Source: CBDCWO01 sp965223405
Lineage (GTDB): Bacteria > Bacteroidota > Bacteroidia > Chitinophagales > Saprospiraceae
Assembly (NCBI GenBank): GCA_965223405.1
Contig: CBDCWO010000006.1
Span: 4,898,001-4,962,000 of the forward strand
Direction: 5' to 3'
DNA length: 64,000 bases
Shown here one piece after another: positions 9,187-18,384 of the stretch (position 1 is its first letter; each line of letters begins with the position of its first letter). The notes under the pieces are model-generated. The model was not told the DNA's origin, ran no database searches, and saw only the letters and a list, made by a program, of their open reading frames with translations. The position numbers and the translations under genes were made by a program.

Positions 9187-11013
9187 CTAACTTTTTTTCC
9201 TAGAGTACAATCCACTACCCACCCAACTCTCTTTGCTCCTCCAGTCGGGTTGATAGTATAATCGAACCGGATCTTCATCCGGATGGTCTTTGTCGTCTAC
9301 AAAAAAGTTTGTTCTCAATTGTTCCATTGTGATACCCAGTTGATCTTCGATAAATTGAATCGGAACGGATATCTCTACATCATAACCTTGTGCATTTGCC
9401 TTACTGGCATATAAAATACTGGGGGGTAACTGTTCAGGTCTATAAACGGTAGATTCAAAATGGTCGGTAGCAGGAGTCAAGCAAATGGTTTGATAATTAC
9501 GAGTGGTTAATAGCTTTGCAGGTTTATCCACATTGATGATCCAGTTGAAACAATCCTGTTTCCAAACGGCCATGGCGGTATCCAGGACAAGATGATTATC
9601 GGTAATCTTCGCCGCAAAGTAAAGATTCTTTTCATCGGCGGCGATCGTTGCCACGACCTTGTTGTCTGATAAGCCGGCATCATGATATTTAATGGGAAAG
9701 GAGGTCCATTCCTCTGCAACGCCGTCGATTTTTACAGAATGGTTTACTTCCTGTAAATATTTTTTGCGGAGTGGTTTGATCTGATAGGTATAGGGCAATT
9801 CGATGCTTTTGCCCAAATTAGGTACCTCATATTTGACCTTGATATCAACGGGAAGAGATCTTAATTCATCAATCTGCCTGTTGGATTTGTTATGCAAAAC
9901 AAAATCCACAAATTCAACAGAATTAGGAGCTACGCTCAGATCATTTTTTAAAGCTCTGCCTGATAGATCCCAGGAAAATCGATCTTTTATCGATACCTCC
10001 ATAGGTATTTCGAGATTATTGCTAAGTTTTATCCGGTAAGTACCTTGTTCAAAAAGATTTTCTTCCTGAAAAATGGGCTCAAATTGGATCATAGCACTGG
10101 CGACCATTTTACTTACCCACTGTTTTTGAGTCTCGGTTACCACATCTTCATCCCAAATGCCCTCTAAAAGCAGATTGGCCAAAATCGGACCTTCATCGGT
10201 CATGGTTACCCATACCACATGATCAAATTCACCCAATTGAGGTCCCCGAAGCCGACTTCCACCACCGGTTGTTGCCAGGATGAAGTATTTCCCATTGTTG
10301 CGCTCATACTTTACATAATTGTGGTTATGGCCTACAAAGACCGTATGCTTACGGTCCGCCAACAATTCTTCAACATCAGGCCAACGTTCCGGATTTCTTT
10401 GATTCCATAGCGGTTGATGCATAAATAACAAGGTCCATCTTACGTCTGGATACTTATTTAAGGTCTCCTCAATGTATTGGAATTGAGGTGTAGAAATGGT
10501 ACCTCTGCCGGCACCTCGATTCTGATCCTCAGAATTTAGACATAGAAACAATACATCCTTGTAAAGAAAATGATAAAAAGTACGTCCAAATCGTTGTTCC
10601 CAAACCTTGGCCATTACCGGATTGGTAATATCATGATTGCCGGGAATGTAAAAAAAAGGCATGTTTAGGTGACTAATAAATCCTTCAAACTCATCCCATT
10701 CTTTGCGCAACTGTACCGTATCTTCCGTATATCCTTCAATGAGGTCCCCAACGCTCATGACAAACTCCGGTTGCAACAAATTGAGCTTGTTTACCCCATC
10801 CATAAATACACCAGGACGATGTCCACCGGTTCGATCTGTAACAATGGCAAATTGAAACTGACAATTGGAATTATTTAGATCCAGACTGGTCCAGGGATTA
10901 GGTCCATCGTTCGCGCTAATCATTAATTTAGAGGATTCGCAGGATCTTTCGTTTTGTGCAATGGCAATAATTGAGAATAAAGACATCAAAATGGATAAAA
11001 AGAAAAGTCTCAT
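9187..11013 (-). CDS. Exported calcineurin-like phosphoesterase with C-terminal CBM9/DOMON-like domain
   Basis: 608 residues with a signal peptide (MRLFFLSILMSLFSIIAIAQ). Residues 45-270 carry the metallophosphoesterase motifs in order: VTDRTGG (in place of the usual DxH), SVGDLIEG, PGNHDI, FMHQPLW and GHNHNY, enough to bind two metals. The middle (about 300-430) is beta-rich and unassigned. The last 170 residues (VNHSVKIDGVAEEW, LYFAAKITDNHL, DCFNWIINVD) look like a CBM9/DOMON-like carbohydrate-binding fold. The enzyme probably removes phosphate from an extracellular or periplasmic substrate tethered through the sugar-binding domain. No co-transcribed partner. The first metal motif, with R-T instead of an H, is a deviation worth noting. 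Confidence 0.8.
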   Translation of the reverse strand: MRLFFLSILMSLFSIIAIAQNERSCESSKLMISANDGPNPWTSLDLNNSNCQFQFAIVTDRTGGHRPGVFMDGVNKLNLLQPEFVMSVGDLIEGYTEDTVQLRKEWDEFEGFISHLNMPFFYIPGNHDITNPVMAKVWEQRFGRTFYHFLYKDVLFLCLNSEDQNRGAGRGTISTPQFQYIEETLNKYPDVRWTLLFMHQPLWNQRNPERWPDVEELLADRKHTVFVGHNHNYVKYERNNGKYFILATTGGGSRLRGPQLGEFDHVVWVTMTDEGPILANLLLEGIWDEDVVTETQKQWVSKMVASAMIQFEPIFQEENLFEQGTYRIKLSNNLEIPMEVSIKDRFSWDLSGRALKNDLSVAPNSVEFVDFVLHNKSNRQIDELRSLPVDIKVKYEVPNLGKSIELPYTYQIKPLRKKYLQEVNHSVKIDGVAEEWTSFPIKYHDAGLSDNKVVATIAADEKNLYFAAKITDNHLVLDTAMAVWKQDCFNWIINVDKPAKLLTTRNYQTICLTPATDHFESTVYRPEQLPPSILYASKANAQGYDVEISVPIQFIEDQLGITMEQLRTNFFVDDKDHPDEDPVRLYYQPDWRSKESWVGSGLYSRKKS

Positions 11014-11206
11014 GCTTTAGAGGTTTTAATTTTATGTACCGGATGCCTAAAGATAAGCCTTCCTATACGAAAAAAGCCTTCCGTGCATAAAAATTGACTT
11101 CCTTTTAAAAAGACCAAGTTCAGGTGCAGAATTTCGATTGCACATTAAAGAATTAATTAGCCTTATCTAATCATTAATTTAGTAGTCAAAATGGTAGTAT
11201 AAATGT

Positions 11207-11394
11207 TTATTTCATTTTATAAGTAGTTGTTCTTTTATCACCATACTTAGTAATCAGCTTGTTTTCAACGGCATATTTTAAATCTCTGCTAGCCGTTGCT
11301 GAAGATATATTTTTGAAAATATTCAAATAATCTTTTCTGGTGAAAGTTTCTAAATTAATTAGAGAAGGAGGAATATACCTGAGTTCCCTGAAAC
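11207..11394 (-). pseudogene. C-terminal remnant of a Fic-type protein (winged helix)
   Basis: A minus-strand frame without a start reads FRELRYIPPSLINLETFTRK..., then DYLNIFKNISSATASRDLKY and AVENKLITKYGDKRTTTYKMK before a stop. This is the pattern of the small C-terminal winged helix in Fic-domain and related proteins (two-helix motif with T-A-S-R-D-L, then a basic wing and T-x-Y). The catalytic Fic core is missing and the frame stops upstream at about 11395, so this is a leftover 3' end. The rest of the 11014-11490 gap shows no other gene. Confidence 0.5.
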
Positions 11395-11490
11395 CTCAAT
11401 ATTAAGATGGATTGTATAACTCAACATCTCTGAGCATATGGCAATAAGGATTATTTTGCGTCGCCCATGATAATATTTTATCTTTATTAG

Positions 11491-14349
11491 ATGAGACATT
11501 GGAGCCTTTTAGTCCTTTTTATCTGTTCTGTTACTTTCTTGCACTCGCAAACTGATTTGATCGATAGTTTAAAACTCGATCTTGAAAATATGCCTGAGGA
11601 TAGTAACCGGGTAATAATGCTGGGTGATATTGCCTATTACTTGAGCAATATAGACCCCGAACAAAGTCTGGAATTTGCCAAAAAGACTATAGATCTGGCC
11701 AAAAAGATCAACGATCCACCTGGAATCGTAAATGGGTATTATAAGTGCTCATTAGCCTATATGACCATGGGTAACTTTGACCAAGCCATTCACTATGGGA
11801 ATTTGGCATTGGCACAGACCATAAAAATAAAGGACACCACCAGAATGACTTTCGCCCATAATCTATTAGGAGTAATATATTCTAGAATAAGCAATACCGA
11901 AAAGTCTATTCACCATTTATTTAATTCTGCCAAACTGAGTGAACTTGATGGGGATGAAATGAATGCCGCCTATGCGTATAACAACATTGGTGAGATATAT
12001 TACAATAATTTGGATGATGCACGGGCACGAGAATATTATCTCGAAGCGAAAAGAATCTTAGAGAATTCAGGTAAAGCAGAGATGTTGGTTACAGTATACA
12101 ATAACCTGGGACAAGTCGCTGAAACGCCTAGTGAGAAAAAAAGATACTTGCTGAAGGCTATCGAAATCGGAGAATCCCTTGCCTATTCCAATGGTTTGGC
12201 CTATGCATATAGTTCATTGGCAGGCCATTATTGGTCATTAGAAGGGAATCGGGATACCGCTTACTATTTATATGGCAAAGCCATTGATTTTGCTCGCAAT
12301 ACCGGAGATCATTTTATATTACTGAACTTGTTGATCGATCGGGGAGGGTTGGCATCGGAGTTAAGCCAGATGGCAGAAAGTGAAGCATTGCTTGCCGAGG
12401 CATTGGAAATCGCTACTGAAAATAATCAGACACAACAAATCCAGGAAGCACTGCAATATCAAGCAGAAAATTTCTATAAACAAGGAAACTTTAAAGCGGC
12501 ATATGAATCTATGTGGAAATCTGCAAGTTTAAGGGATACTTTGTACAATGCAGAGATGGCCGAAAAACTCGCCGATGCCAATACTAAATTTGAAACGGAA
12601 CAAAAAAATGCCCAGATTAGCGCCCAGCAACTTAAAATTTCCCAACAGGAAAATGTGCGCAACCGACTATTGTTATTTGGGATTTTAACCATTTTGATTC
12701 TATCCGGAGTATTTCAGTGGTATTACAATAAACAAAAAAGGAAAAAAAGAGAAGCAGAAGTCGCCTTGGAGCTTAAACATAATGAGTCTCAAAACTTAAA
12801 AAAGCTGGATTTAATGAAATCCCATTTTTTTACCAATATTGCTCACGAACTACGTACTCCGCTTACTTTGATCTTAGGCCCTTTGGAGAATGCCAAAGAT
12901 TTAACCCAGGAAAAACACCTCCAAGAGGATCTGGACCTTGCACATCGCAACGGGCAAAGATTGTTGTCACTGGTTGATGAAATATTAGACCTTTCAAAGC
13001 TTGAGGCTGGGAAATTAGAAGTTATTTATTCGGATATCGATTTATCTAACACCTTAAAACGGATCTTGTACTCGTTCGAATCACTAGCCAAAATCAGAAA
13101 TGTTCATTTGAATTTTAATGACCACCTTGAACAGAATCTGGTGGTAAAGACAGATCTTAAGAAGTTGGAAAAAATAGTCAGCAATATTGTTTCCAACGCG
13201 ATCAAACACACCTTACCCGAAGGAATGATCACTGTGACTTTGACAAAAATCTCGTCAGATGCCCATTCTGCAAAGTTTGAAATTGCCATCAGTGATACGG
13301 GTACGGGTATTCATCAGGAGGATCTTCCACATATTTTTAACCGTTATTTTCAATCTACCAAGGCCAATAAGCTGAATCAAGGGGGAACCGGTGTAGGTTT
13401 GGCGCTGACCAAGGAATATACCGAATTGTTGGGAGGTGAGATTTATGTGGACAGTAAAATGGGAGAGGGGAGTTGTTTTAAGATTATTTTACCCTTTGAA
13501 GTTTCAGGTACCGGTGTTATACCAGAAGATGATAAACGCGATTCTGAAACTCTAAAGCCTATTGTTGCACCTTTGGTGTATAACGAGGGAGAGAAGCCTA
13601 TTGTTCTGGTAGTCGAAGATCATCCGGAAATGAATGAATACATTCAATCTATTTTAAAGGACAAATATCATTGCATCAGAGCCTATGATGGTGTGGAAGC
13701 CTTACAGATATTGCAAAAGCAGCGCATTGATATAGTTACTTCCGATGTAATGATGCCTCGCATGGATGGATTCCAGCTTAGAGAGGCTGTCAATAGAATT
13801 GACAAACTAAAAGATATGCCCTTTGTACTGCTGACTGCCAGGTCACTTGAACAGGACAAAATCAAAGGATTGAAACTGGGAATTGATGATTATATTACTA
13901 AACCCTTTAATGCCATAGAGTTTAAAACCAGGCTCAATAATTTACTTCAAAACAAACTACAGAGAGAATCCTGGCGTCAGGAGGAAGGGATTGAAGTATT
14001 AACTAAAGACGACCCTGCAGACATCAAGTTTTTAAACAAAATAAAGGAAGCCATATACGCCAACCTGGACCAACCTGATTTTAAGATTAGAGACCTGGCT
14101 CGCCAAACGGGATATGGTGAACGCCAACTGCGCAGAGTTATTAAGAAGATGACCGGATATACTCCGGTGGAGATGATTCTGGAAATCCGGTTGCAAAAGG
14201 CCAGACAATTATTGGAGGAGGGTAGGCACTTTACCGTTTCCGAGGTCAGGTACCAGGTTGGTATTGAAAGCGCGAGTTATTTCTCCAGAAAATATACACA
14301 GAGATTTGGCAAAAATCCCAAAGAAGTAATCGATACAATTTTCTCTTAA
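11491..14349 (+). CDS. Hybrid two-component system: TPR sensor, histidine kinase, receiver, AraC regulator
   Basis: 952 residues. A signal peptide (to LHSQ) precedes TPR repeats in a periplasmic sensor part (about 25-380). A membrane helix (LLLFGILTILILSGVFQWYY, about 391-410) is followed by a HisKA domain with the phospho-His in NIAHELRTPLTL (about 452), and an ATPase domain with NAIKHT, DTGTGI and GGTGVGLAL. A receiver follows (VVEDHPE; phospho-Asp in VTSDVMMPRMDG, about 752; TARS; Lys in ITKPFNA), then an AraC-type HTH (YGERQLRRVIKKMTGYTP to the end). All phosphotransfer residues are present. Proteins of this build signal from periplasm to promoters without a separate regulator. The ligand and target are not evident; adjacent genes are not polysaccharide genes. 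Confidence 0.92.
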   Translation: MRHWSLLVLFICSVTFLHSQTDLIDSLKLDLENMPEDSNRVIMLGDIAYYLSNIDPEQSLEFAKKTIDLAKKINDPPGIVNGYYKCSLAYMTMGNFDQAIHYGNLALAQTIKIKDTTRMTFAHNLLGVIYSRISNTEKSIHHLFNSAKLSELDGDEMNAAYAYNNIGEIYYNNLDDARAREYYLEAKRILENSGKAEMLVTVYNNLGQVAETPSEKKRYLLKAIEIGESLAYSNGLAYAYSSLAGHYWSLEGNRDTAYYLYGKAIDFARNTGDHFILLNLLIDRGGLASELSQMAESEALLAEALEIATENNQTQQIQEALQYQAENFYKQGNFKAAYESMWKSASLRDTLYNAEMAEKLADANTKFETEQKNAQISAQQLKISQQENVRNRLLLFGILTILILSGVFQWYYNKQKRKKREAEVALELKHNESQNLKKLDLMKSHFFTNIAHELRTPLTLILGPLENAKDLTQEKHLQEDLDLAHRNGQRLLSLVDEILDLSKLEAGKLEVIYSDIDLSNTLKRILYSFESLAKIRNVHLNFNDHLEQNLVVKTDLKKLEKIVSNIVSNAIKHTLPEGMITVTLTKISSDAHSAKFEIAISDTGTGIHQEDLPHIFNRYFQSTKANKLNQGGTGVGLALTKEYTELLGGEIYVDSKMGEGSCFKIILPFEVSGTGVIPEDDKRDSETLKPIVAPLVYNEGEKPIVLVVEDHPEMNEYIQSILKDKYHCIRAYDGVEALQILQKQRIDIVTSDVMMPRMDGFQLREAVNRIDKLKDMPFVLLTARSLEQDKIKGLKLGIDDYITKPFNAIEFKTRLNNLLQNKLQRESWRQEEGIEVLTKDDPADIKFLNKIKEAIYANLDQPDFKIRDLARQTGYGERQLRRVIKKMTGYTPVEMILEIRLQKARQLLEEGRHFTVSEVRYQVGIESASYFSRKYTQRFGKNPKEVIDTIFS

Positions 14350-14386
14350 TGACCTTTGATAAGGGGTTAACTTTTCATTTTAACTC

Positions 14387-14818
14387 TTATGATTCGGCTA
14401 ACTTTTTAATTTGCTCTAGCAAGGCCGGTAATCCATTTTCTAGGTGTTGTTGGCCGGATTCCGAGGCAAATCCTTCTTGGGTCCAGGTAAAGGTTACCTG
14501 ATTATCTTCTACTACATCAAGGGAGTAGGTGACCATGGAATAATTTTCCGGTTCGTCTGTCAGTCCGGAAAATCCACTCCAATAATTATATTTCAGGATC
14601 TTTTCCGTTTGATTTTCGATGACATTACCTTTATCCTGGTATTGCTGGCCTTGGTATTCACCTTGAAATAGAATCGGACTTCCGATTTTCCAATCGGTAA
14701 TGGTTTCGGTACCAAAAAGGTAAACTTTGATTTTTTCCGGGTTGGTTAAAACATCCCAGATTTGCTCCGTGCTTGCGTTGATAGTTATGGATTTGGAAAC
14801 TTTTAAGTCTTTGTTCAT
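14387..14818 (-). CDS. START-like (SRPBCC/AHSA1) domain protein
   Basis: 143 residues, full length for the AHSA1 family. The opening SKSITINASTEQIWDVLTNPEKIKVYLFG and the W-K-x-G-S-P-I-L-F block are typical, as is the amphipathic C-terminal helix (HLENGLPALLEQIKKL). These proteins form a hydrophobic cavity; in bacteria most are of unknown role. It starts 17 bases after the gene at 14836-15516, on the same strand, so the two are probably one transcript. Confidence 0.85.
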   Translation of the reverse strand: MNKDLKVSKSITINASTEQIWDVLTNPEKIKVYLFGTETITDWKIGSPILFQGEYQGQQYQDKGNVIENQTEKILKYNYWSGFSGLTDEPENYSMVTYSLDVVEDNQVTFTWTQEGFASESGQQHLENGLPALLEQIKKLAES

Positions 14819-14835
14819 AAGTCTGGTAAAGAATA

Positions 14836-15516
14836 TTATTTTAAATCAGAATTTGATACCTGTAAGTTTGCGAAATAAGCCTCTGTTCCAGGACCGATCC
14901 ACAGTCCAATACTTCCATTTCTCTCACCATGCTTTAAGTCATTGACAATTAAAGTCGGCTGAGAATTGCCGTGAACGAAAAGCTTGGCCTTTTCTCCTTG
15001 TACCGTAATTTTTACTTTGGTCCACTCACCTGGTACCAGATCAGCATATGATTCATACTTGCCAGGATGATCTTTGCGTAGTTTATACCAGGGATAATCC
15101 GGATAGGAAATATATTGGACCGAATGGTTCCTCCGCAGCTGATCCTCAGCACGTCCATTGGTTGGCCGAAGATAAAAACACTCAAATTTTGAATGGTCCT
15201 GATCGATTCTGAAGGCAATACCCACAAATCCTCTGGCCTGAGCTCCTGCATTGGCAGCGGGTTTTCCTGCAATCTCAAGTTCGATAGTACCATTTCTGAA
15301 CTCAGGATTATTAATCTCCACAAATCGGACTTCTGAACTTTCACCTTTTTCTAGAACCTTTAAGCATTTTTTGCCTTTGTATTCTGCATTCTCAGAAATC
15401 ACATTGATAGATGCTATTTCTGAATTCTTGTTCAATGCAATTACCTTTTTATTCTGGGCATAATATAAACCTGCACTCATTAGTATAAGTCCGCAGACGA
15501 GGATTAGATGTTTCAT
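14836..15516 (-). CDS. Exported concanavalin-fold protein (DUF1080/LamG-like)
   Basis: 226 residues with a signal peptide (MKHLILVCGLILMSAGLYYA). The remainder is a jelly-roll lectin-like fold: NGTIELEIAGKPA, FVGIAFRIDQD, GEWTKVKITVQGEKAKLFVHG, GSIGLWIGPGTEAYFANLQV. Related domains bind or cleave sugars (3-keto-glucoside hydrolases among them), but no catalytic residues can be named. It is first in a two-gene minus-strand unit with the START-like protein. Confidence 0.7.
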   Translation of the reverse strand: MKHLILVCGLILMSAGLYYAQNKKVIALNKNSEIASINVISENAEYKGKKCLKVLEKGESSEVRFVEINNPEFRNGTIELEIAGKPAANAGAQARGFVGIAFRIDQDHSKFECFYLRPTNGRAEDQLRRNHSVQYISYPDYPWYKLRKDHPGKYESYADLVPGEWTKVKITVQGEKAKLFVHGNSQPTLIVNDLKHGERNGSIGLWIGPGTEAYFANLQVSNSDLK

Positions 15517-15684
15517 TTTAGATAAACTTATTGGTTGTTGAATGAATGGTAAAATAGGAAAAAATTGTTTTTAGAGCAAGTGGTATTTACAATCGGAATT
15601 TATTTCATCTTGGCTATTTGTTAATTTTTTTGATCACCGGTTACTTTTTGCTCCAGATCCGACACATGATTAAAAAATAACTCA

Positions 15685-16086
15685 ATGAGTCAGTTTAAGT
15701 TAATTCCTATTACACGCAATCACCCCCTCCAAATTAGAAAAACTGTTCAATCGCTAAATCAGGATTTGATTATTTCTACGCAGACGCGATATTTTCTGGT
15801 TAAACAGAAAGACATCATTTATGTACAAGGCCAGGGAAATTACGCCAAAATATATGTTAAACAGCGGCGACCCATTATGGTAAGTAAACCCCTGGTATAT
15901 TATCAGCAACAACTTTCACCACAGGATTTTATTCGTATTCATCAATCGTATTTGATCAACAAAAATGAGGTGGTATCAGTGGACCGTAATGGTCAAGAAC
16001 TTTCTTTGGTTGATGGATCGCACTTTCCGATTTCAAGACGCCTAAAAAAACAGGTTTTTATATTTTTTGGGATTACTAAAAAATGA
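15685..16086 (+). CDS. LytTR DNA-binding domain protein
   Basis: 133 residues. From about residue 28 it is a LytTR domain: YFLVKQKDIIYVQGQGNYAKIYV, VSKPLVYYQQQLSPQDFIRIHQSYLINKNEVVSVD, and the final SRRLKKQVF segment. There is no receiver, so it is either a stand-alone regulator or works with a partner elsewhere. It lies 140 bases before the SAM riboswitch leader on the same strand; a regulatory link to that operon is possible but not shown. Confidence 0.85.
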   Translation: MSQFKLIPITRNHPLQIRKTVQSLNQDLIISTQTRYFLVKQKDIIYVQGQGNYAKIYVKQRRPIMVSKPLVYYQQQLSPQDFIRIHQSYLINKNEVVSVDRNGQELSLVDGSHFPISRRLKKQVFIFFGITKK

Positions 16087-16167
16087 GCAATTGACTAAGT
16101 AGAGTTGGAGAAATATGGCAAAATCCCTTTCATTTTGTTAATAAAGTATTAATTTTTTTTGGTTTTT

Positions 16168-16199
16168 ATTGATTTATTGACATTATCAGCTTATACTTG
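16168..16199 (+). promoter_or_regulatory. Candidate Bacteroidota promoter of the sulfur operon
   Basis: A -7 element TATACTTG (16192-16199), one base off the Bacteroidota consensus TAnnTTTG, lies 20 bases after an ATTG resembling the -33 TTTG. Transcription would begin near 16205, about 20 bases before the riboswitch closes its first stem, which is the expected geometry. Confidence 0.4.
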
Positions 16200-16223
16200 T
16201 AGCGTTAATCTTTCTGCAAGTCA

Positions 16224-16330
16224 GATTGATTTATACAGAAGGGTGGAGAGATCGGGCTCCATGAAACCCTAGCAACCTGGAAAATCCAAGGTGCTAAATC
16301 CCGCCAAATTTATTGGAAATATAAACAATC
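16224..16330 (+). ncRNA. SAM-I-type riboswitch
   Basis: The conserved S-box core is plain: GGGTGGAGAGATCGGGCTCC, ATGAAACCCTAGCAACC, then AAGGTGCTAAATCCCGCC. P3 forms from cctgg/ccaagg, P4 from CCAA...TTGG, and P1 from gattgatttata (16224-16235) with tataaacaatc (16320-16330). It lies ahead of osmC-like, metY, metX and pyc, and so should reduce methionine synthesis when S-adenosylmethionine is plentiful. P1 closes five bases before the ATG of the Cys-rich ORF at 16335, so ligand binding could hide or expose that start. Confidence 0.9.
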
Positions 16331-16334
16331 GAAA

Positions 16335-16424
16335 ATGTACGCAATTCAAAAAAAATTTCTTCCTAACCAAGTTTTCAAAATTATTTTGTTGAATAACAGC
16401 GATATGTGTTGCTGTTGTTGTTAA
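16335..16424 (+). CDS. 29-codon candidate leader peptide ending in five Cys codons
   Basis: ATG at 16335 opens a 29-residue ORF beginning MYAIQKKFLPNQVF and ending NNSDMCCCCC, then TAA at 16422-16424. It starts five bases after the riboswitch P1 helix and ends 123 bases before the next gene. Five consecutive Cys codons at the 3' end are what a cysteine-sensing attenuator needs: ribosome stalling when Cys-tRNA is short. Cys-rich attenuator leaders of sulfur genes are known in mycobacteria; I know of none described for Bacteroidota in tandem with a SAM riboswitch. A downstream hairpin at 16449-16491 could be the switched structure. Role is inference; the ORF itself is directly visible. Confidence 0.6.
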   Translation: MYAIQKKFLPNQVFKIILLNNSDMCCCCC

Positions 16425-16435
16425 TCTCTTTTTCC

Positions 16436-16500
16436 ATACCGGAGAAATTGATCAGAAATAGCTATGTGCCGGCTTAATAGCTTTTTGATCAGGTACCCGG
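16436..16500 (+). promoter_or_regulatory. Stem-loop between Cys leader ORF and osmC-like gene
   Basis: TGATCAgaaatagctat (16449-16465) pairs with atagctttttTGATCA (16476-16491): 6 bp, then a small bulge, then about 9 bp, with a loop containing gtgccggctta. Outside it CCGG at 16439-16442 can pair with CCGG at 16497-16500. A T-rich stretch follows at 16513-16520. It fits a terminator or anti-terminator controlled by translation of the leader ORF. Confidence 0.5.
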
Positions 16501-16547
16501 AAGGAAAGGAAATTTTTATTTCATAACCAAATAAAATCGTTCAAAAA

Positions 16548-16985
16548 ATGTCACAACTTTTAAATTTTTCAGTCGAATCCAACAGCATCACAGCTGCTAA
16601 AACTGAAATAAAAACCAGGAATTTTACATTCCTAGTAGATGAGCCTGAATCCTTGGGAGGAACCAACCTGGCTCCAAATCCTGTAGAATATATTCTTGCG
16701 GGGTATGCCGGATGCATTAATGTAGTAGCCCATATTACAGCACAAGAACTCGGGATAGAATTTAGAAAACTATCTATAAATATCAGTGGTGATTTAGATC
16801 CCCGCAGATTATTCGGCACAGATTATAATTTTCGGGCAGGATATCAAAATATTCATGTCTCTTTAGATACCGATGCCGATGTTAGCGAAACAGAAAGAAA
16901 GACATGGTTACAAGCTATCGAAAATCGGTGCCCGGTAAATGATAATTTGCAAAATCCCACTCCCATATATTTTTCATTAAACTAA
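16548..16985 (+). CDS. OsmC-family protein
   Basis: 145 residues, the normal OsmC length. The two peroxidase-type cysteines are present in AGYAGCINVV (about residue 64) and NRCPVNDNL (about 126). OsmC/Ohr proteins reduce organic peroxides with a reactive Cys pair; members next to methionine and cysteine genes may instead act on sulfur compounds. It is the first full gene after the SAM riboswitch and 14 bases ahead of metY, so it is expected to be co-regulated with methionine synthesis. Confidence 0.85.
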   Translation: MSQLLNFSVESNSITAAKTEIKTRNFTFLVDEPESLGGTNLAPNPVEYILAGYAGCINVVAHITAQELGIEFRKLSINISGDLDPRRLFGTDYNFRAGYQNIHVSLDTDADVSETERKTWLQAIENRCPVNDNLQNPTPIYFSLN

Positions 16986-16999
16986 TAAAAACCAAAAAT

Positions 17000-18322
17000 A
17001 TGTCTAATTTAAAATTTGAAACATTACAACTACACGCAGGTTACGAAGAAGCGGAAAAAAGTACGAATTCGCGAGCAGTACCTATTTATCAAACTTCTTC
17101 CTATGTGTTCAACAGTTCGGAACATGGGGCAAACTTATTTGCATTAAAAGAGTTTGGCAATATCTATACCCGGATTATGAATCCAACTACCGATGTATTT
17201 GAAAAGCGAATTGCCGCCTTGGAAGGAGGTGTAGCGGCTCTGGCAACTTCAAGTGGACAAGCCGCTCAGTTTATTGCACTAAATAACATCTTACAGTCGG
17301 GAGATAATTTTGTCAGTTCATCTAATTTATATGGAGGCACCTATAATCAATTTAAAGTCGCTTTTAAGCGTTTGGGAATTGAGGTGCGTTTTACTGACGG
17401 GGAAAATGCATCCGATTATGAGAGATTGATCGACGCAAATACCAAGGCCATTTATGTGGAAACCATTGGGAATCCCAGCTATAGCGTTCCTGATTTCGAA
17501 GGGATATCCGAAGTAGCCCAACAATATGATATACCTTTGGTCGTCGATAATACCTTCGGGGCTGCGGGTTATTTGTTCCAACCTTTAAAGCACGGAGCCC
17601 ATATTGTAACTCATTCAGCTACCAAATGGATAGGAGGTCATGGCACCAGTATTGGTGGAGTCATTGTCGACGGAGGTAATTACAATTGGGGAAATGGAAA
17701 GTATCCACAGTTCACTGAACCTTCGGAAGGATATCATGGCCTGGTGTTCTGGGATGTATTTGGTACGGATGGGCCTTTTGGTAATATTGCTTTTATCATT
17801 CGAGCCAGAGTAGAAGGACTTCGTGATTTTGGACCAGCGATTAGCCCATTCAATTCATTTCTTTTACTCCAAGGATTGGAAACATTATCTCTAAGAGTGC
17901 AACGATCAGTGGATAATGCGCTTGCATTGGCGGAGTGGCTGGAAGCGCATCCCCAGGTAGCATCTGTGAATTACCCGGGTTTAGCTTCTTCCTCTACTCA
18001 TGATTTGGCCAAAAAATATTTACAAAATGGTTATGGAGGCGTTTTATCATTTACAATCAAAGGAAGCGCTGAGGATGCTACCCGGTTTGTTGATCAACTG
18101 ACCCTGGTAAGTCATCTTGCCAATGTAGGTGATGCCAAGACCTTGATAATACAACCATCAGCAACTACACACCAACAGTTGAGTGAAGCGGAGCAGGCAG
18201 CATCAGGCGTATTGCCCAATCAACTACGAATATCGGTCGGAATTGAGCATATCGATGATATCATTGCGGATCTTCAGCAATCATTTGAAAAATTGGCAGT
18301 AGGACAAGAAGCTTTATCATAG
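17000..18322 (+). CDS. metY: O-acetylhomoserine aminocarboxypropyltransferase (sulfhydrylase)
   Basis: 440 residues, the usual length of MetY-type enzymes of the Cys/Met-metabolism PLP family. Visible landmarks are the opening FETLQLHAGYE, SSGQAAQFIALNNIL, the PLP Asp region VVDNTFGAAGYLFQP, the PLP Lys in THSATKWIGGHGT (about residue 208), and ANVGDAKTLIIQPSATTHQQL near the C-terminus. It joins O-acetylhomoserine and sulfide to homocysteine. metX, which makes the acetylated substrate, follows, and the SAM riboswitch upstream gives feedback control. Confidence 0.95.
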   Translation: MSNLKFETLQLHAGYEEAEKSTNSRAVPIYQTSSYVFNSSEHGANLFALKEFGNIYTRIMNPTTDVFEKRIAALEGGVAALATSSGQAAQFIALNNILQSGDNFVSSSNLYGGTYNQFKVAFKRLGIEVRFTDGENASDYERLIDANTKAIYVETIGNPSYSVPDFEGISEVAQQYDIPLVVDNTFGAAGYLFQPLKHGAHIVTHSATKWIGGHGTSIGGVIVDGGNYNWGNGKYPQFTEPSEGYHGLVFWDVFGTDGPFGNIAFIIRARVEGLRDFGPAISPFNSFLLLQGLETLSLRVQRSVDNALALAEWLEAHPQVASVNYPGLASSSTHDLAKKYLQNGYGGVLSFTIKGSAEDATRFVDQLTLVSHLANVGDAKTLIIQPSATTHQQLSEAEQAASGVLPNQLRISVGIEHIDDIIADLQQSFEKLAVGQEALS

Positions 18323-18384
18323 ATATTCACGATGGGGGACCTATATTGGGTTCCCCAAATTGCTTCGATTAATATTAGGTGTCT

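Noticed and set aside
11455..11486. TTTG-N20-TATCTTTA promoter for the hybrid sensor kinase
   Set aside because: It matches the Bacteroidota pattern, but transcription would start at or after the ATG at 11491, which is needed for the signal peptide, so the match is probably fortuitous.
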